Positions 1-7,650 of a DNA stretch of 16,406 nucleotides are shown in pieces. The stretch's first letter is position 1. Every line of letters starts with the position of its first letter. The DNA is taken from positions 1 through 16,406 of the forward strand of contig JAKAXG010000019.1 of assembly GCA_021827225.1 (NCBI GenBank), in the 5' to 3' direction. A program made the translations under genes and the position numbers. The notes beneath the pieces were generated by a model. The model was not told the DNA's origin, made no database searches, and saw only the letters and a program-made list of their open reading frames with translations. The DNA comes from Actinomycetes bacterium (GTDB taxonomy: Bacteria > Actinomycetota > Acidimicrobiia > Acidimicrobiales > Palsa-688).

Positions 1-902
1 ACCAGGAACCCGTCGGCGGCCAGCGCCGGCATGTGGTCGTAGCCCCCCTCGGGGATGAGGTGGGCGGAGTACTCCTTGACCGACGCCCCCCGCAGGTACG
101 GGGCGATGGCCGGGTGGGCCTTGAACCCGGCGATCAGGTCCTCCGGCCGGCGGCCCGACGCCACCAGCCCCTCCAGGCCCACCACCACCCCCACGCTGAC
201 CGAGTCCCGGTTGGTGTAGAGGAACCCGCCGCCCGGGATGCCGCCCGTCGCGCCGATGGCCTCTATGTCCAGCCCCTCCTCCGGCCCCAGCCCGAAGCGT
301 TCCTCGATCACCGACGCCGGCAGCGACAGGACCTCCTTGGCGCCGAGGGTGTGATGGGCGGCGTCGGCTCGGGGCAGCAGCCCGGCCTCCTTGGCCAGGA
401 ACGAGTTGACCCCGTCACAGGCGATCACCACCTTGGCCCGCAGTTCCCCGTCGGGCCGGTCGGTGCGCACCCCGCACACCCGGCCGGTGCCGTCGCGCAG
501 CAGCCCGGTGGCCACCGTGGAGGTGACCAGCCGGGCGCCGGCGGCCACCGCGTGCCCGGCCAGCCAGCTGTCGAAGTCCGCCCGGTAGACCGTCATCCCG
601 TTGTACGGCTCGGCGCCCCAGGTCTGGGAGCGCAGATCCAGGGCCAGGGCCTGCGTGTCGGTCATGACCATGGTCGAGCGGCGCACCACCCAGCGCTGGA
701 CCGGCACCTCCTCCCACCACCGGGGGATCACCGAGTCCAGGATCCGCCCGTAGACCACCCCGCCGTAGACGTTCTTGGATCCCGGGAACGGACCCCGCTC
801 CACCATGACCACCGACCGGCCGGCCCGGGCCAGGGCCAGCGCCGCCGCCGACCCGGCCGGACCGGCGCCGACCACCACCGCGTCGAACTCGGCCGTGCTC
901 AT
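1..902 (-). CDS. fixC: FixC / ETF-quinone oxidoreductase-type flavoprotein (C-terminus beyond window)
   Basis: This is an FAD-dependent dehydrogenase of the FixC/geranylgeranyl-reductase group. Such proteins usually take electrons from an electron transfer flavoprotein and pass them to quinone. About 300 residues are visible; the rest lies past the left edge. The N-terminus has a dinucleotide-binding fold with GAGPAG at residues 12-17, an acidic residue about 20 residues later (VERG), and then the GSKNVYGG segment. The equivalent GxKNxxGG segment is typical of FixC. The ATG start is supported by a perfect AGGAGG seven bases upstream and by an ATGA overlap with the stop of the ETF-alpha gene. 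That overlap suggests translational coupling and a shared electron path. The usual ferredoxin-like partner FixX could lie downstream, outside the window. The family is clear, but the exact electron partner is inferred. Confidence 0.87.
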   Translation of the reverse strand, partial: MSTAEFDAVVVGAGPAGSAAALALARAGRSVVMVERGPFPGSKNVYGGVVYGRILDSVIPRWWEEVPVQRWVVRRSTMVMTDTQALALDLRSQTWGAEPYNGMTVYRADFDSWLAGHAVAAGARLVTSTVATGLLRDGTGRVCGVRTDRPDGELRAKVVIACDGVNSFLAKEAGLLPRADAAHHTLGAKEVLSLPASVIEERFGLGPEEGLDIEAIGATGGIPGGGFLYTNRDSVSVGVVVGLEGLVASGRRPEDLIAGFKAHPAIAPYLRGASVKEYSAHLIPEGGYDHMPALAADGFL

Positions 903-1903
903 CCGGCCACCTCCTCCAGTTCGGCGGGGATGTCCACCCCGAGCCGGCGGGCCAGCTCGAACAGCAGCGCCGCCGCGTCGGTCACCAGCCCCAGGTCGGC
1001 CAGCGCGGTCATGGGGCAGGACGGGTCGACGTTGACGCTTACCACGTGGCGGGGCGCTCCCAGACCGCCCACGTGCTGGCTGGCCCCCGACACCCCGAAC
1101 GCCACGTACAGGTCCGGGTCGACGGTCACCCCGGTGGTGCCGATCTGGCGGTCGTAGCCCATCCAGCCGGCGTCGGTGACGACCCGGGTGGCGCCGGCGC
1201 TGGCCCCCACAGCGGCGGCCACCGCCGCCATCAGCGAGAACATCGCCCGGGCCTGCGGCTCGGGGGTGGCCGGCCCGACCAGGCCGGCGCCGCCCCCCAG
1301 CACCCGGGCGGCCTCGGCCAGGTCCATGGTCGCCGGGTCCGGCTCCACCAGGTCCACCACCTCCGGGTCACCGGCCGCCTCCTCGCCGGGCCCCGCCCCC
1401 CGCCCGCCGGGGCCGTCGGGGTCCAGGCCGGCGATCTGCGGCGGGGCGGCCGCCGGCTCGGGGCTGCGGGCCCCCGGCCAGAGGGTGGCGACGGCCGGCG
1501 CGCCGGTCGACACCGGCACCACCACCCGCCCGTCGGCACGCAGCAGCTCGGCGTGGGGGCGGCCGTCGATGACCGAGCAGGACACCGCCCCGGCCAGCAA
1601 CGGCCGGCCCATGCGGCCGGCCAGCCGGGCGGCCAGGTCCCGCCCGTCGGGGGAGGCGGGCAGCACGACCAGGCGGCGGGCGTCCAGCGGGCCCGCCAGC
1701 CGGGCGGCCAGGGCGTGGGGTCCGGTGCCGGTCTCCGCCCGCCACACCCGACGGGCGCTGGGCAGCCCGGAGACGGCCTCGGCGGTGCCGGTACCGACCA
1801 GCACCGCCTCGCCGCCCGCCTCGGTGACCGCCTCGTCGGCGCCGGCGGGGACCCGCCCGGCGCGCGCCACCACCACCGCCACCATGTCCCCGGGCCCGGT
1901 CAC
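899..1903 (-). CDS. etfA: Electron transfer flavoprotein alpha subunit, mycofactocin-associated type
   Basis: This 334-aa protein is the FAD-binding alpha subunit of an electron transfer flavoprotein (FixB/EtfA). It would take electrons from flavin dehydrogenases and deliver them to FixC or ETF-QO. The C-terminal half (about residues 195-310) carries the family signature: VTDAGW at 242-247, QIGTTG at 253-258, LYVAFGVSGASQH ending near 277, and a following VNVDPSCPM segment. The N-terminal half is weakly conserved and rich in Ala/Gly/Pro, with a low-complexity linker around 145-180. The GTG start gives a GTGA overlap with the upstream OYE gene; an ATG at 1885 is an alternative that gives 328 aa. 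Because of its neighbours I assign it to the mycofactocin-associated ETF group. An ETF beta partner normally sits beside it but is not found in this window. Confidence 0.88.
   Translation of the reverse strand: MTGPGDMVAVVVARAGRVPAGADEAVTEAGGEAVLVGTGTAEAVSGLPSARRVWRAETGTGPHALAARLAGPLDARRLVVLPASPDGRDLAARLAGRMGRPLLAGAVSCSVIDGRPHAELLRADGRVVVPVSTGAPAVATLWPGARSPEPAAAPPQIAGLDPDGPGGRGAGPGEEAAGDPEVVDLVEPDPATMDLAEAARVLGGGAGLVGPATPEPQARAMFSLMAAVAAAVGASAGATRVVTDAGWMGYDRQIGTTGVTVDPDLYVAFGVSGASQHVGGLGAPRHVVSVNVDPSCPMTALADLGLVTDAAALLFELARRLGVDIPAELEEVAG
910..915 (-). promoter_or_regulatory. Strong ribosome binding site for fixC
   Basis: A perfect AGGAGG lies seven bases before the fixC ATG, inside the 3' end of the ETF-alpha coding sequence. 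It fixes the start choice and implies that fixC can recruit ribosomes itself as well as by coupling. Confidence 0.7.
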
Positions 1904-3864
1904 AGCCCCACCGCCACCCGGTGACCCTCCACCACCGCGGCGTGGGCCCGGCGGGGGGCCAGGCAGTCGCCGATCCGGTGCACCGGCACCGGCCCGGCCG
2001 ACAGCTGCGGCCACAGCTCGTCCTCTGGTTGTTGATGGGTCACGCTGACCACCCAGTCGCACTCCCTGTCGCGATCGGTCCCCGTGGGGTGGTGCTGCAG
2101 CTTGAGCAGCAGCCCTTTTTCCGTGGCCTCGGCGCCCATGGCGACCAGGTCGGTGGCCTGGCGGATGCCCTTGGCCGCCGCCCGCACGTTCCACGTCTCG
2201 AGGTCCAGGGTCACGCCCAGGTCCTGGCCCACCACCATCCCGTTGGTGACGATCTCCACCTCGCAGCCCCGGTCGGCCAGCAGCTCGGCCACCGACGTGG
2301 CCTGGTGGAACCCCAGCTCGTCGACCACCACCACCCGCCCGGCCGGCTCCGCCCGGCCCTCCAGCACGTCGCGCACGTCCACGATGGCGGAGTGGTCCCC
2401 GGCCCACCACGGGCGGCTGGGCCGGGCGCCGGTCGCCAGCACCACCACGTCCGGCTGCAGGGCCAGCACCGAGGCGGCGTCGGCCGGGCAGCCGGTCCTC
2501 ACGTCCACACCCAGGCGGCCGGCGGCCGCCACCAGGTTGCGGGTGATGTCGAGCAGCTCCGCCCGGCTGGGGACACTGGCCGCCGCCGGGATCTGCCCGC
2601 CGAGCCGGGGCTGGCGCTCGAGCAGGGTCACCCGGTGCCCCCGCTCGGCGGCGGTCACCGCGGCCTGCAGGCCGGCCGGGCCGCCCCCCACCACGACCAC
2701 CCGGCGTCCGGGCCGGCGGGGAGGCGCCAGTCGCACCGACTCCCGCCCGGTCCGGGGGTTCTCGATGCAGCCCAGCCACCGGTTCAGCCCCATCCGCCCG
2801 ACGCACTCCTGGTTGCAGGACAGGCAGGTGCGGATATCGGTGGAGTGGCCGGAGCGGGCCTTGGCCGCGAAGTCGGCGTCGGCGATCTGGCCCCGGACCA
2901 CGCCGATCAGGTCGCAGTGGCCGGCGTCGAGCGCCCGGTCAGCCTGGAGCGGATCCTTGAAGCGGCCCACCCCCACGACCGGCAGCCGGACCGCCTGGCG
3001 GATGGCGCTCGGGATGAACATGGCGTACCCGGGCGGGATCTGCATGCTGGCCTCGATCATGTAGAGGGTGGCGGTGGCCACCCCGATCGAGGTGTTGATG
3101 TAGTCGACGCGGCCGCTGGCCTCGACCAGGCGGGCCACCTCGACCGCCTCGGCGATGGTGGTGCCCCGCTCGATCAGCTCGTCGCCGCACAGGCGCACCC
3201 CGAGCACCCCGCCCGGGCCGACGGCCTCGCGGACGGCGCCGACGATCTCCAGCAGCAGGCGGGCCCGGTTCTCCAGGCTGCCGCCGTAGCGGTCGGTCCG
3301 GAGGTTGGTGGCGGGGGAGAGGAACCCCCTGACGATGGAGGAGTGCGAGCACTGCAGCTCGATCCCGTCGAAGCCGCCCAGCATGCAGTGCTCCGCCACC
3401 CGGGCGTAGCCGGCGACGATCTCGCGGATCTCGTGGTGCTCGACCGCCTTGGGCACCTCCCGGAACAGCGGGTCGGGCACCGGGCTGGGAGCCCAGACCG
3501 GCAGCCGGGTGTACATGCTGGAGGCCTGGCCGCCGTTGTGGTTGATCTGGGCCAGGATCGGCGTGTCGTGGGCGTGGACGGCGTCGGTGATGCGGCGGTA
3601 ACCGGGGATCACCTCGGGATGGAAGCCGTGGATCAGCTTCTCGTACGGCCAGTCGGTCGGGTGGGTCGAGTGCTCCTCGGTGATGATCAGCCCGGCCCCG
3701 CCGGCCGCCCGGGCCGCGTAGTAGGCGGCGTGCTGCTCGCTGGGCCGGCCGTCCTGGGTGGCGTAGTTGGTCAGATGGGCGGAGAAGACGATCCGGTTGC
3801 GGACGGTCAACGGGCCGATCTGCAGCGGCTTGAACAGGTGCCGGTAGCGGCCGCCGGCGCTCAT
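1900..3864 (-). CDS. Mycofactocin system FadH/OYE family oxidoreductase 2
   Basis: This 654-aa flavoprotein has the build of 2,4-dienoyl-CoA reductase (FadH) and trimethylamine dehydrogenase. An N-terminal FMN TIM barrel spans residues 6-335. A 4Fe-4S cysteine motif C-x2-C-x3-C-x11-C sits at 347, 350, 354 and 366, and a C-terminal FAD/NAD(P) domain starts with GGGPAG at 393-398. Barrel landmarks typical of the family are present: SAHLTNYA near the start, SPATNLRTDRYGGSLENR at about 183-200, GVGRFKDP at 298-305 (FMN phosphate region) and GVVRGQIADADF. The sequence closely resembles the family I know as mycofactocin system OYE 2, whose substrate is unknown. The ATG start has a GGGAG seven bases upstream and an ATGA overlap with OYE 1. 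It is probably a soluble enzyme that moves electrons between NAD(P)H and an unsaturated or mycofactocin-linked substrate. Confidence 0.9.
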   Translation of the reverse strand: MSAGGRYRHLFKPLQIGPLTVRNRIVFSAHLTNYATQDGRPSEQHAAYYAARAAGGAGLIITEEHSTHPTDWPYEKLIHGFHPEVIPGYRRITDAVHAHDTPILAQINHNGGQASSMYTRLPVWAPSPVPDPLFREVPKAVEHHEIREIVAGYARVAEHCMLGGFDGIELQCSHSSIVRGFLSPATNLRTDRYGGSLENRARLLLEIVGAVREAVGPGGVLGVRLCGDELIERGTTIAEAVEVARLVEASGRVDYINTSIGVATATLYMIEASMQIPPGYAMFIPSAIRQAVRLPVVGVGRFKDPLQADRALDAGHCDLIGVVRGQIADADFAAKARSGHSTDIRTCLSCNQECVGRMGLNRWLGCIENPRTGRESVRLAPPRRPGRRVVVVGGGPAGLQAAVTAAERGHRVTLLERQPRLGGQIPAAASVPSRAELLDITRNLVAAAGRLGVDVRTGCPADAASVLALQPDVVVLATGARPSRPWWAGDHSAIVDVRDVLEGRAEPAGRVVVVDELGFHQATSVAELLADRGCEVEIVTNGMVVGQDLGVTLDLETWNVRAAAKGIRQATDLVAMGAEATEKGLLLKLQHHPTGTDRDRECDWVVSVTHQQPEDELWPQLSAGPVPVHRIGDCLAPRRAHAAVVEGHRVAVGL

Positions 3865-5906
3865 CCGCCGGCTCCCACCCGGCCGGCCGCCGGCGCCGCC
3901 GGCCTGCCCGGCGCGGCCGGGCTGTCGGGCGCCGCCGGGCTGGCATGGGCGCCCGGGCCGGTGGCGATGCCGAGCAGCCCGAGGGCGGCCCGCCGCCCCT
4001 CCAGGACCGCTTCCAGGAGGGAACGGGGGGCCACGCAGTCCCCGGCCCGGGGGATGGCGGGGTCGGCGAGCCGGAGGTAGAGCTCCTCGTCGGGGAGGCG
4101 GTGGCCGCAGTCGACCACCACCGCCGCCGGCAGCTCGGCCGGCTCGCCGGTCCAGGCGTCCTCCACCGCCACCTGCCCGGCGCCGATGGCCCGCACCACC
4201 GAGCGCAGCCGGCGGTCGACGCCCGCTCTCTGCAGCCGGCCGTTGGCGTCGGCCAGGTCCCCGGTACGGGCCAGCTGGGTGCCGGCGACCGGGTCGGGGG
4301 ACGCCAGCGTGACCTGCCGGCCCTCCAGGGCCAGCCATTCGGCCAGGTTCACCCCCACCGGGTCACCCACCGGGTCGAGCACCACCACCGGCCCGTCGGG
4401 CAGCGCCGACCGGCCGGCGAGCACCGCCAGGGCGTCCACCACGGGTGTCCCGGCCCCGGCGTAGCGGTCGGTGAACGGCCGGGACCCGGTGGCCAGCACC
4501 ACCCGGCCGCCGCCGGCCAGCCGTCGGCGGACCTCGTCGGCGTCGACGTCCCGGCCGAGGGCGAAGCGCGCCCCCAGCCGGTCGGCCTCCCGGTACAGCC
4601 AGTCGGTCGCCGCCCGCAGCGTCTCCCGCCCGGGGCCCCGGGCCGCGCCGGGCAGCACCCCGCCGGCCTCGTCGCGCCGATCGGCCACCTCGACGGCCAC
4701 GCCGGCCCCGGCCAGGATGCGGGCGCACTCGAGCCCGGCCGGGCCGGCCCCCACCACCAGCACGTCCGGGGCGCCCGGCCCGGCGCCGGGCCCGGCCTCG
4801 AACGGCTCCTCGGTCTCGTGCCCGGAGGCCGGATCGAGCACGCAGGAGACGATCGGGTTGCGGTTGTCGCGCACCCGGCAGGCCTGGTTGCACAGGATGC
4901 ACGGCCGGACCTGGCCGTCCCGGCCGGCGGCCACCCTGGCCACCAGCGAGGCGTCGGCGATCAGCGCCCTGGTCATCTCCACCGCGTCGCAGGTGCCGTC
5001 CTCCACGGCGGCCGCGGCCATGGCCGGGTCGACCACGCTGCCCTGCAGCACCACCGGGACGGCCCCGCCGGCCGCCGCCCGCATGCGCCGGCACAGGTCC
5101 CGGTTGAAGCCGGCCGGGGTGTGGGCGTCGGGCCGGTAGGCGGTCGTCGAGTACGGGCCGGCCCGGACCACGGTCAGCAGGTCCAGGCTGGCCGCCAGCT
5201 CGGCCACCATGGCCTCGGCGTGGTCGGGGGTGACCCCGGCCCAGGGGGCCAGCTCGTCGCAGGACAGGCGCAGCGCCACCACGCCCGCCGGGCCGACCGC
5301 CCGGCGAACCGCGGCCACCACCTGGCGGGTGAACAGCAGGCGGTCGGCCCCGAAACGGTCACCCCGCTGGTTGGTGAGACCGGAGTGGAACTGGCGCAGC
5401 AGCGAGAACGCCCCGGCGTCGATCTCCACCCCGGCCAGGCCCGCCTCCATGGCCGCCTCGGCGGCGGACGCGAAGTCCGAGACCAGCACGGCGATGGCCC
5501 CCTCCTCCAGCTCCGCCGGCGGCTCCCGGGTCACCACGTCGGCCACCCGCGACGGGGCCCACATCACCTCCTGGGAGAAGGCGCTGCTGCCCTGCCCGCC
5601 GGCGTGGCCGATCCCGGCCAGAACCACCGTGCCGTGCGGGGCGCACGCCCGGGACAGCGCCTCCCAGCCGGGACCGCACGCCGACGCCAGCGGCGCTCTC
5701 TCGTAGGGCCAGTCGTTGCCGGTGACCGACGCCGTCTCGGTGACGATCAGCCCGGCCCCGCCCGCCGCCCGGCGGGCGTAGTAGGCCACGTGGCGGGCGC
5801 TCAGAGCCCGGCCGTCGCCCAGGTTGGTCTCGTGAGGTCCGAACACCACCCGCGAGGGGGCGGTCACGGAGCCGACCGGGAAGGGGTCGGTCAGCCCCGG
5901 GCTCAC
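3861..5906 (-). CDS. Mycofactocin system FadH/OYE family oxidoreductase 1
   Basis: This 681-aa protein is a paralogue of the next gene, with the same order of parts: an OYE-like TIM barrel (about 5-330), an intact C-x2-C-x3-C-x11-C iron-sulfur motif at 336, 339, 343 and 355, and a nucleotide-binding domain with GAGPAG at 386-391. It matches my memory of mycofactocin system OYE 1 (GPHETNLG, GHAGGQGSS, RLSCDELAPWAG). The barrel is diverged: the GGSLENR element seen in OYE 2 is missing, and the Gly-Arg of the FMN phosphate site is replaced by Gly-Ser (LQGSVVDP, 287-294). The last 30 residues form an Ala/Pro tail with three PAAP repeats. The GTG start overlaps the LOG stop as GTGA and has no visible Shine-Dalgarno, so translation probably depends on coupling. 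The substrate is unknown. Confidence 0.88.
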   Translation of the reverse strand: MSPGLTDPFPVGSVTAPSRVVFGPHETNLGDGRALSARHVAYYARRAAGGAGLIVTETASVTGNDWPYERAPLASACGPGWEALSRACAPHGTVVLAGIGHAGGQGSSAFSQEVMWAPSRVADVVTREPPAELEEGAIAVLVSDFASAAEAAMEAGLAGVEIDAGAFSLLRQFHSGLTNQRGDRFGADRLLFTRQVVAAVRRAVGPAGVVALRLSCDELAPWAGVTPDHAEAMVAELAASLDLLTVVRAGPYSTTAYRPDAHTPAGFNRDLCRRMRAAAGGAVPVVLQGSVVDPAMAAAAVEDGTCDAVEMTRALIADASLVARVAAGRDGQVRPCILCNQACRVRDNRNPIVSCVLDPASGHETEEPFEAGPGAGPGAPDVLVVGAGPAGLECARILAGAGVAVEVADRRDEAGGVLPGAARGPGRETLRAATDWLYREADRLGARFALGRDVDADEVRRRLAGGGRVVLATGSRPFTDRYAGAGTPVVDALAVLAGRSALPDGPVVVLDPVGDPVGVNLAEWLALEGRQVTLASPDPVAGTQLARTGDLADANGRLQRAGVDRRLRSVVRAIGAGQVAVEDAWTGEPAELPAAVVVDCGHRLPDEELYLRLADPAIPRAGDCVAPRSLLEAVLEGRRAALGLLGIATGPGAHASPAAPDSPAAPGRPAAPAAGRVGAGG
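3891..3945. repeat. Three tandem 18-bp repeats in the 3' end of the OYE 1 gene
   Basis: Three adjacent 18-bp units (3892-3909, 3910-3927, 3928-3945), each beginning GGCGCCGCCGG or a one-base variant, encode ASPAAP, DSPAAP and GRPAAP at about residues 655-672 of OYE 1. The unit keeps the reading frame, so copy number could vary without breaking the gene. Confidence 0.75.
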
Positions 5907-6943
5907 TGCGGGAGGAGGCGCACGGGCGGCGGGGCGCTGTCCAGGACGTTCAGTGCGTCGATCAACCGCCGGAGCCGGGCGTAGGAGAACCGGTCGAAGC
6001 GCAGCGCCACCCGGGGCAGCTCCGGGAAGTCGTCGCTGCGGCGTTCGGCCGGCAGGGGGCCGTCGAGGATGCGGATGGTCCCGTTCATGATGTCGGCGAA
6101 CTGCTCGGAAAGGTCGGCCACTTCTTCCTCGGTGGGGCGTTGCTCCAGGCGCAGGACCAGAGTCTCGCCCACCCACCGGAGGGAGTGGTAATTGCGGTAG
6201 AAGCTCAGGACCTCGGTGGCGGCGTCCTCCACCGTCTCGGCCACCCGGAACAGGGCCCGGTCGCCGGGGCTGATCAGCCCCCTCGATTCCACCTCGCTCT
6301 CCAGGAAGCGGTCCCAGCCCTTCCAGTAGCTGTAGCCCGGCACCTCGAGCAGCACGACGGGGGCCGGCTCCGCCTTGCCGGTCTGGATGAGGGTGAGCAG
6401 CTCGAACGCCTCGTCCAAGGTGCCGAAGCCGCCGGGCAGCACGGCATAGGCGAAGGACTCCTTGATGAGCAGCAGCTTGCGGGTGAAGAAGTACTTCATC
6501 GAGACGAGCTTGGGGTTGTCCCGGATGAACTGGTTGGCCTCCTGCTCGAAGGGGAGGCGGATGTTGATACCGAAGGCCCGGTCGGGGCCCGCGCCCTCCA
6601 GGCCGGCGGCCATGATGCCCGGCCCGGCTCCGGTCATGGTCGACCAGCCGTGGCCGGCGAGGAGCCGGGCCAGCTCGCGGGCCTGGGAGTAGAGCGGGTC
6701 GGAGGGAAGGGTGCGGGCCGACCCGAACATGGTGATCTTGCGGATGCGGCGGTAGGGGGCGAACATGGCGAACGCCTCGGCCATCTCCTTGAGCGCGGCG
6801 TTGGTGATCTTCAGGTCCAGCCGGTCGGTGTCGTTGGCGGCCATGCGCAGGACCGTCTCGAGGATCTCGAGAAGCTGGTCCCGGTTCGCCCGGGCGCCGA
6901 TGGAGTCGAGGAGCTGGTTCAGCTGATCCTGATCCGCCACCAC
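5903..6943 (-). CDS. LOG-family (TIGR00730-like) Rossmann-fold nucleotide-binding protein
   Basis: The protein is 346 aa and belongs to the LOG (lysine decarboxylase-like) family. Many members hydrolyse nucleoside 5'-monophosphates to the base and ribose 5-phosphate. It shows the family landmarks in order: FGSAR at 73-77, GAGPGIMAA at 105-113, MKYFFTRK near 149-156, and the signature PGGFGTLDE at 170-178. It is longer than the usual 180-220 aa, with about 65 extra N-terminal residues and over 100 extra C-terminal ones, as in a known longer subgroup. A GTG two bases after the pgl stop is my chosen start; GTG codons at 6940 and 6979 are alternatives. It sits between the pentose phosphate genes and the OYE genes and overlaps the latter by GTGA. 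Phosphoribohydrolase activity is inferred from family membership. Confidence 0.82.
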   Translation of the reverse strand: MVADQDQLNQLLDSIGARANRDQLLEILETVLRMAANDTDRLDLKITNAALKEMAEAFAMFAPYRRIRKITMFGSARTLPSDPLYSQARELARLLAGHGWSTMTGAGPGIMAAGLEGAGPDRAFGINIRLPFEQEANQFIRDNPKLVSMKYFFTRKLLLIKESFAYAVLPGGFGTLDEAFELLTLIQTGKAEPAPVVLLEVPGYSYWKGWDRFLESEVESRGLISPGDRALFRVAETVEDAATEVLSFYRNYHSLRWVGETLVLRLEQRPTEEEVADLSEQFADIMNGTIRILDGPLPAERRSDDFPELPRVALRFDRFSYARLRRLIDALNVLDSAPPPVRLLPQ

Positions 6944-6945
6944 CG

Positions 6946-7611
6946 CTAGCTCGGCACCGCGTCGCGGTCCACCAGCCACACCACCTGGTCGGCGGTCACC
7001 CGGGCGGCGGGCAGGTCGGCCCCGTCCATGACGGCCTTGAGGGCGTCCCGCTTGCCCGACCCCGACACCGTGAACAAGACCAGGCGCGACCGGGCAATTC
7101 CGGAAAAAGTGAGGGTCATCCTGGGGTGCACGTTCCGACCGGACGGATCCTCGTTGCGGGCGACGAGCTGACCCGGGTCCGCGTCGAGGGCCGACGAACC
7201 GGGAAAGAGCGAGGCGGTGTGACCGTCGGGACCCATCCCCAGGTGGATGACGTCCAGCTTGCCCACCTCACCCAGCCGCAGCTGGTAGGCGTCGGGGCCC
7301 TCGTCGCAGTTCATGGGGTACACGGCGTTGGCGGCGCCGACCTTCTCCAGGAGGGCCTGGCGGCCGAGGAGCTGGTTGGAGTCGGGGTGGTCGGCGGGCA
7401 CGCAGCGCTCGTCGCCCCAGTACACGTTGACCGACAGCCAGTCGATGACGTCGGTGCTCTCGGCGGCGAGGCGCTCGTAGCACGGGCGGGCGGTGCTACC
7501 ACCCGAAAGAGCGAAGCTGAACAGATCGTCGGGTCGCGACTGGTAGGCCGATATCACCCGGTCCGCGAAGGCGCCGGGCAGGTCGTCCACGACGATCAAC
7601 TCTCCGTTCAC
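6946..7611 (-). CDS. pgl: 6-phosphogluconolactonase
   Basis: This 221-aa cytosolic enzyme hydrolyses 6-phosphogluconolactone to 6-phosphogluconate, the second step of the oxidative pentose phosphate pathway. Visible family motifs are LSGGST at 35-40, WGDERCVP at 65-72 with PDSNQ after it, and LGMGPDGHTASLFP at 124-137. The length is a little shorter than the usual 230-260 aa but all core motifs are present. The start is GTG; no convincing Shine-Dalgarno lies close to it. A hairpin fills the 33-base gap to opcA. It is the last of the five pentose phosphate genes in the canonical actinobacterial order, and the LOG gene follows two bases later. Confidence 0.93.
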   Translation of the reverse strand: MNGELIVVDDLPGAFADRVISAYQSRPDDLFSFALSGGSTARPCYERLAAESTDVIDWLSVNVYWGDERCVPADHPDSNQLLGRQALLEKVGAANAVYPMNCDEGPDAYQLRLGEVGKLDVIHLGMGPDGHTASLFPGSSALDADPGQLVARNEDPSGRNVHPRMTLTFSGIARSRLVLFTVSGSGKRDALKAVMDGADLPAARVTADQVVWLVDRDAVPS

Positions 7612-7620
7612 GGGTCTGCA

Positions 7621-7650
7621 GACTAGGCGGCTCCGCGAGGAGGCCTAGTC
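7621..7650. other. Hairpin between opcA and pgl spanning the opcA stop codon
   Basis: Arms GACTAGGC (7621-7628) and GCCTAGTC (7643-7650) are perfect inverted repeats. Inside them CTCC (7631-7634) pairs with GGAG (7639-7642). In the minus-strand transcript the 5' arm contains the opcA TAG stop, and the 3' arm ends nine bases before the pgl GTG. There is no U tract, so it could act as an RNA processing or translation-control site rather than a full terminator. Confidence 0.55.

Noticed and set aside
1904..2806. An N-terminal extension of the ETF-alpha frame into the OYE 2 gene
   Set aside because: The extra sequence is Gly/Arg/Pro-rich without motifs, and the GTG at 1903 gives a normal alpha-subunit length.
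1921..4080. A long plus-strand open frame opposite OYE 2
   Set aside because: The protein is low-complexity (Gly, His, Pro, Arg) with no motif and lies fully antisense to a gene with clear motifs. It is an effect of high GC in the third codon position.
3945..5984. A long plus-strand open frame opposite OYE 1
   Set aside because: Same composition bias and no recognisable domain; the minus-strand gene has intact cysteine and nucleotide-binding motifs.
4339..6176. Apparent upstream extensions of OYE 1 and OYE 2 into neighbouring genes
   Set aside because: The extended parts are out-of-frame shadows of real neighbours; the starts with 4-base overlaps give family-length proteins.
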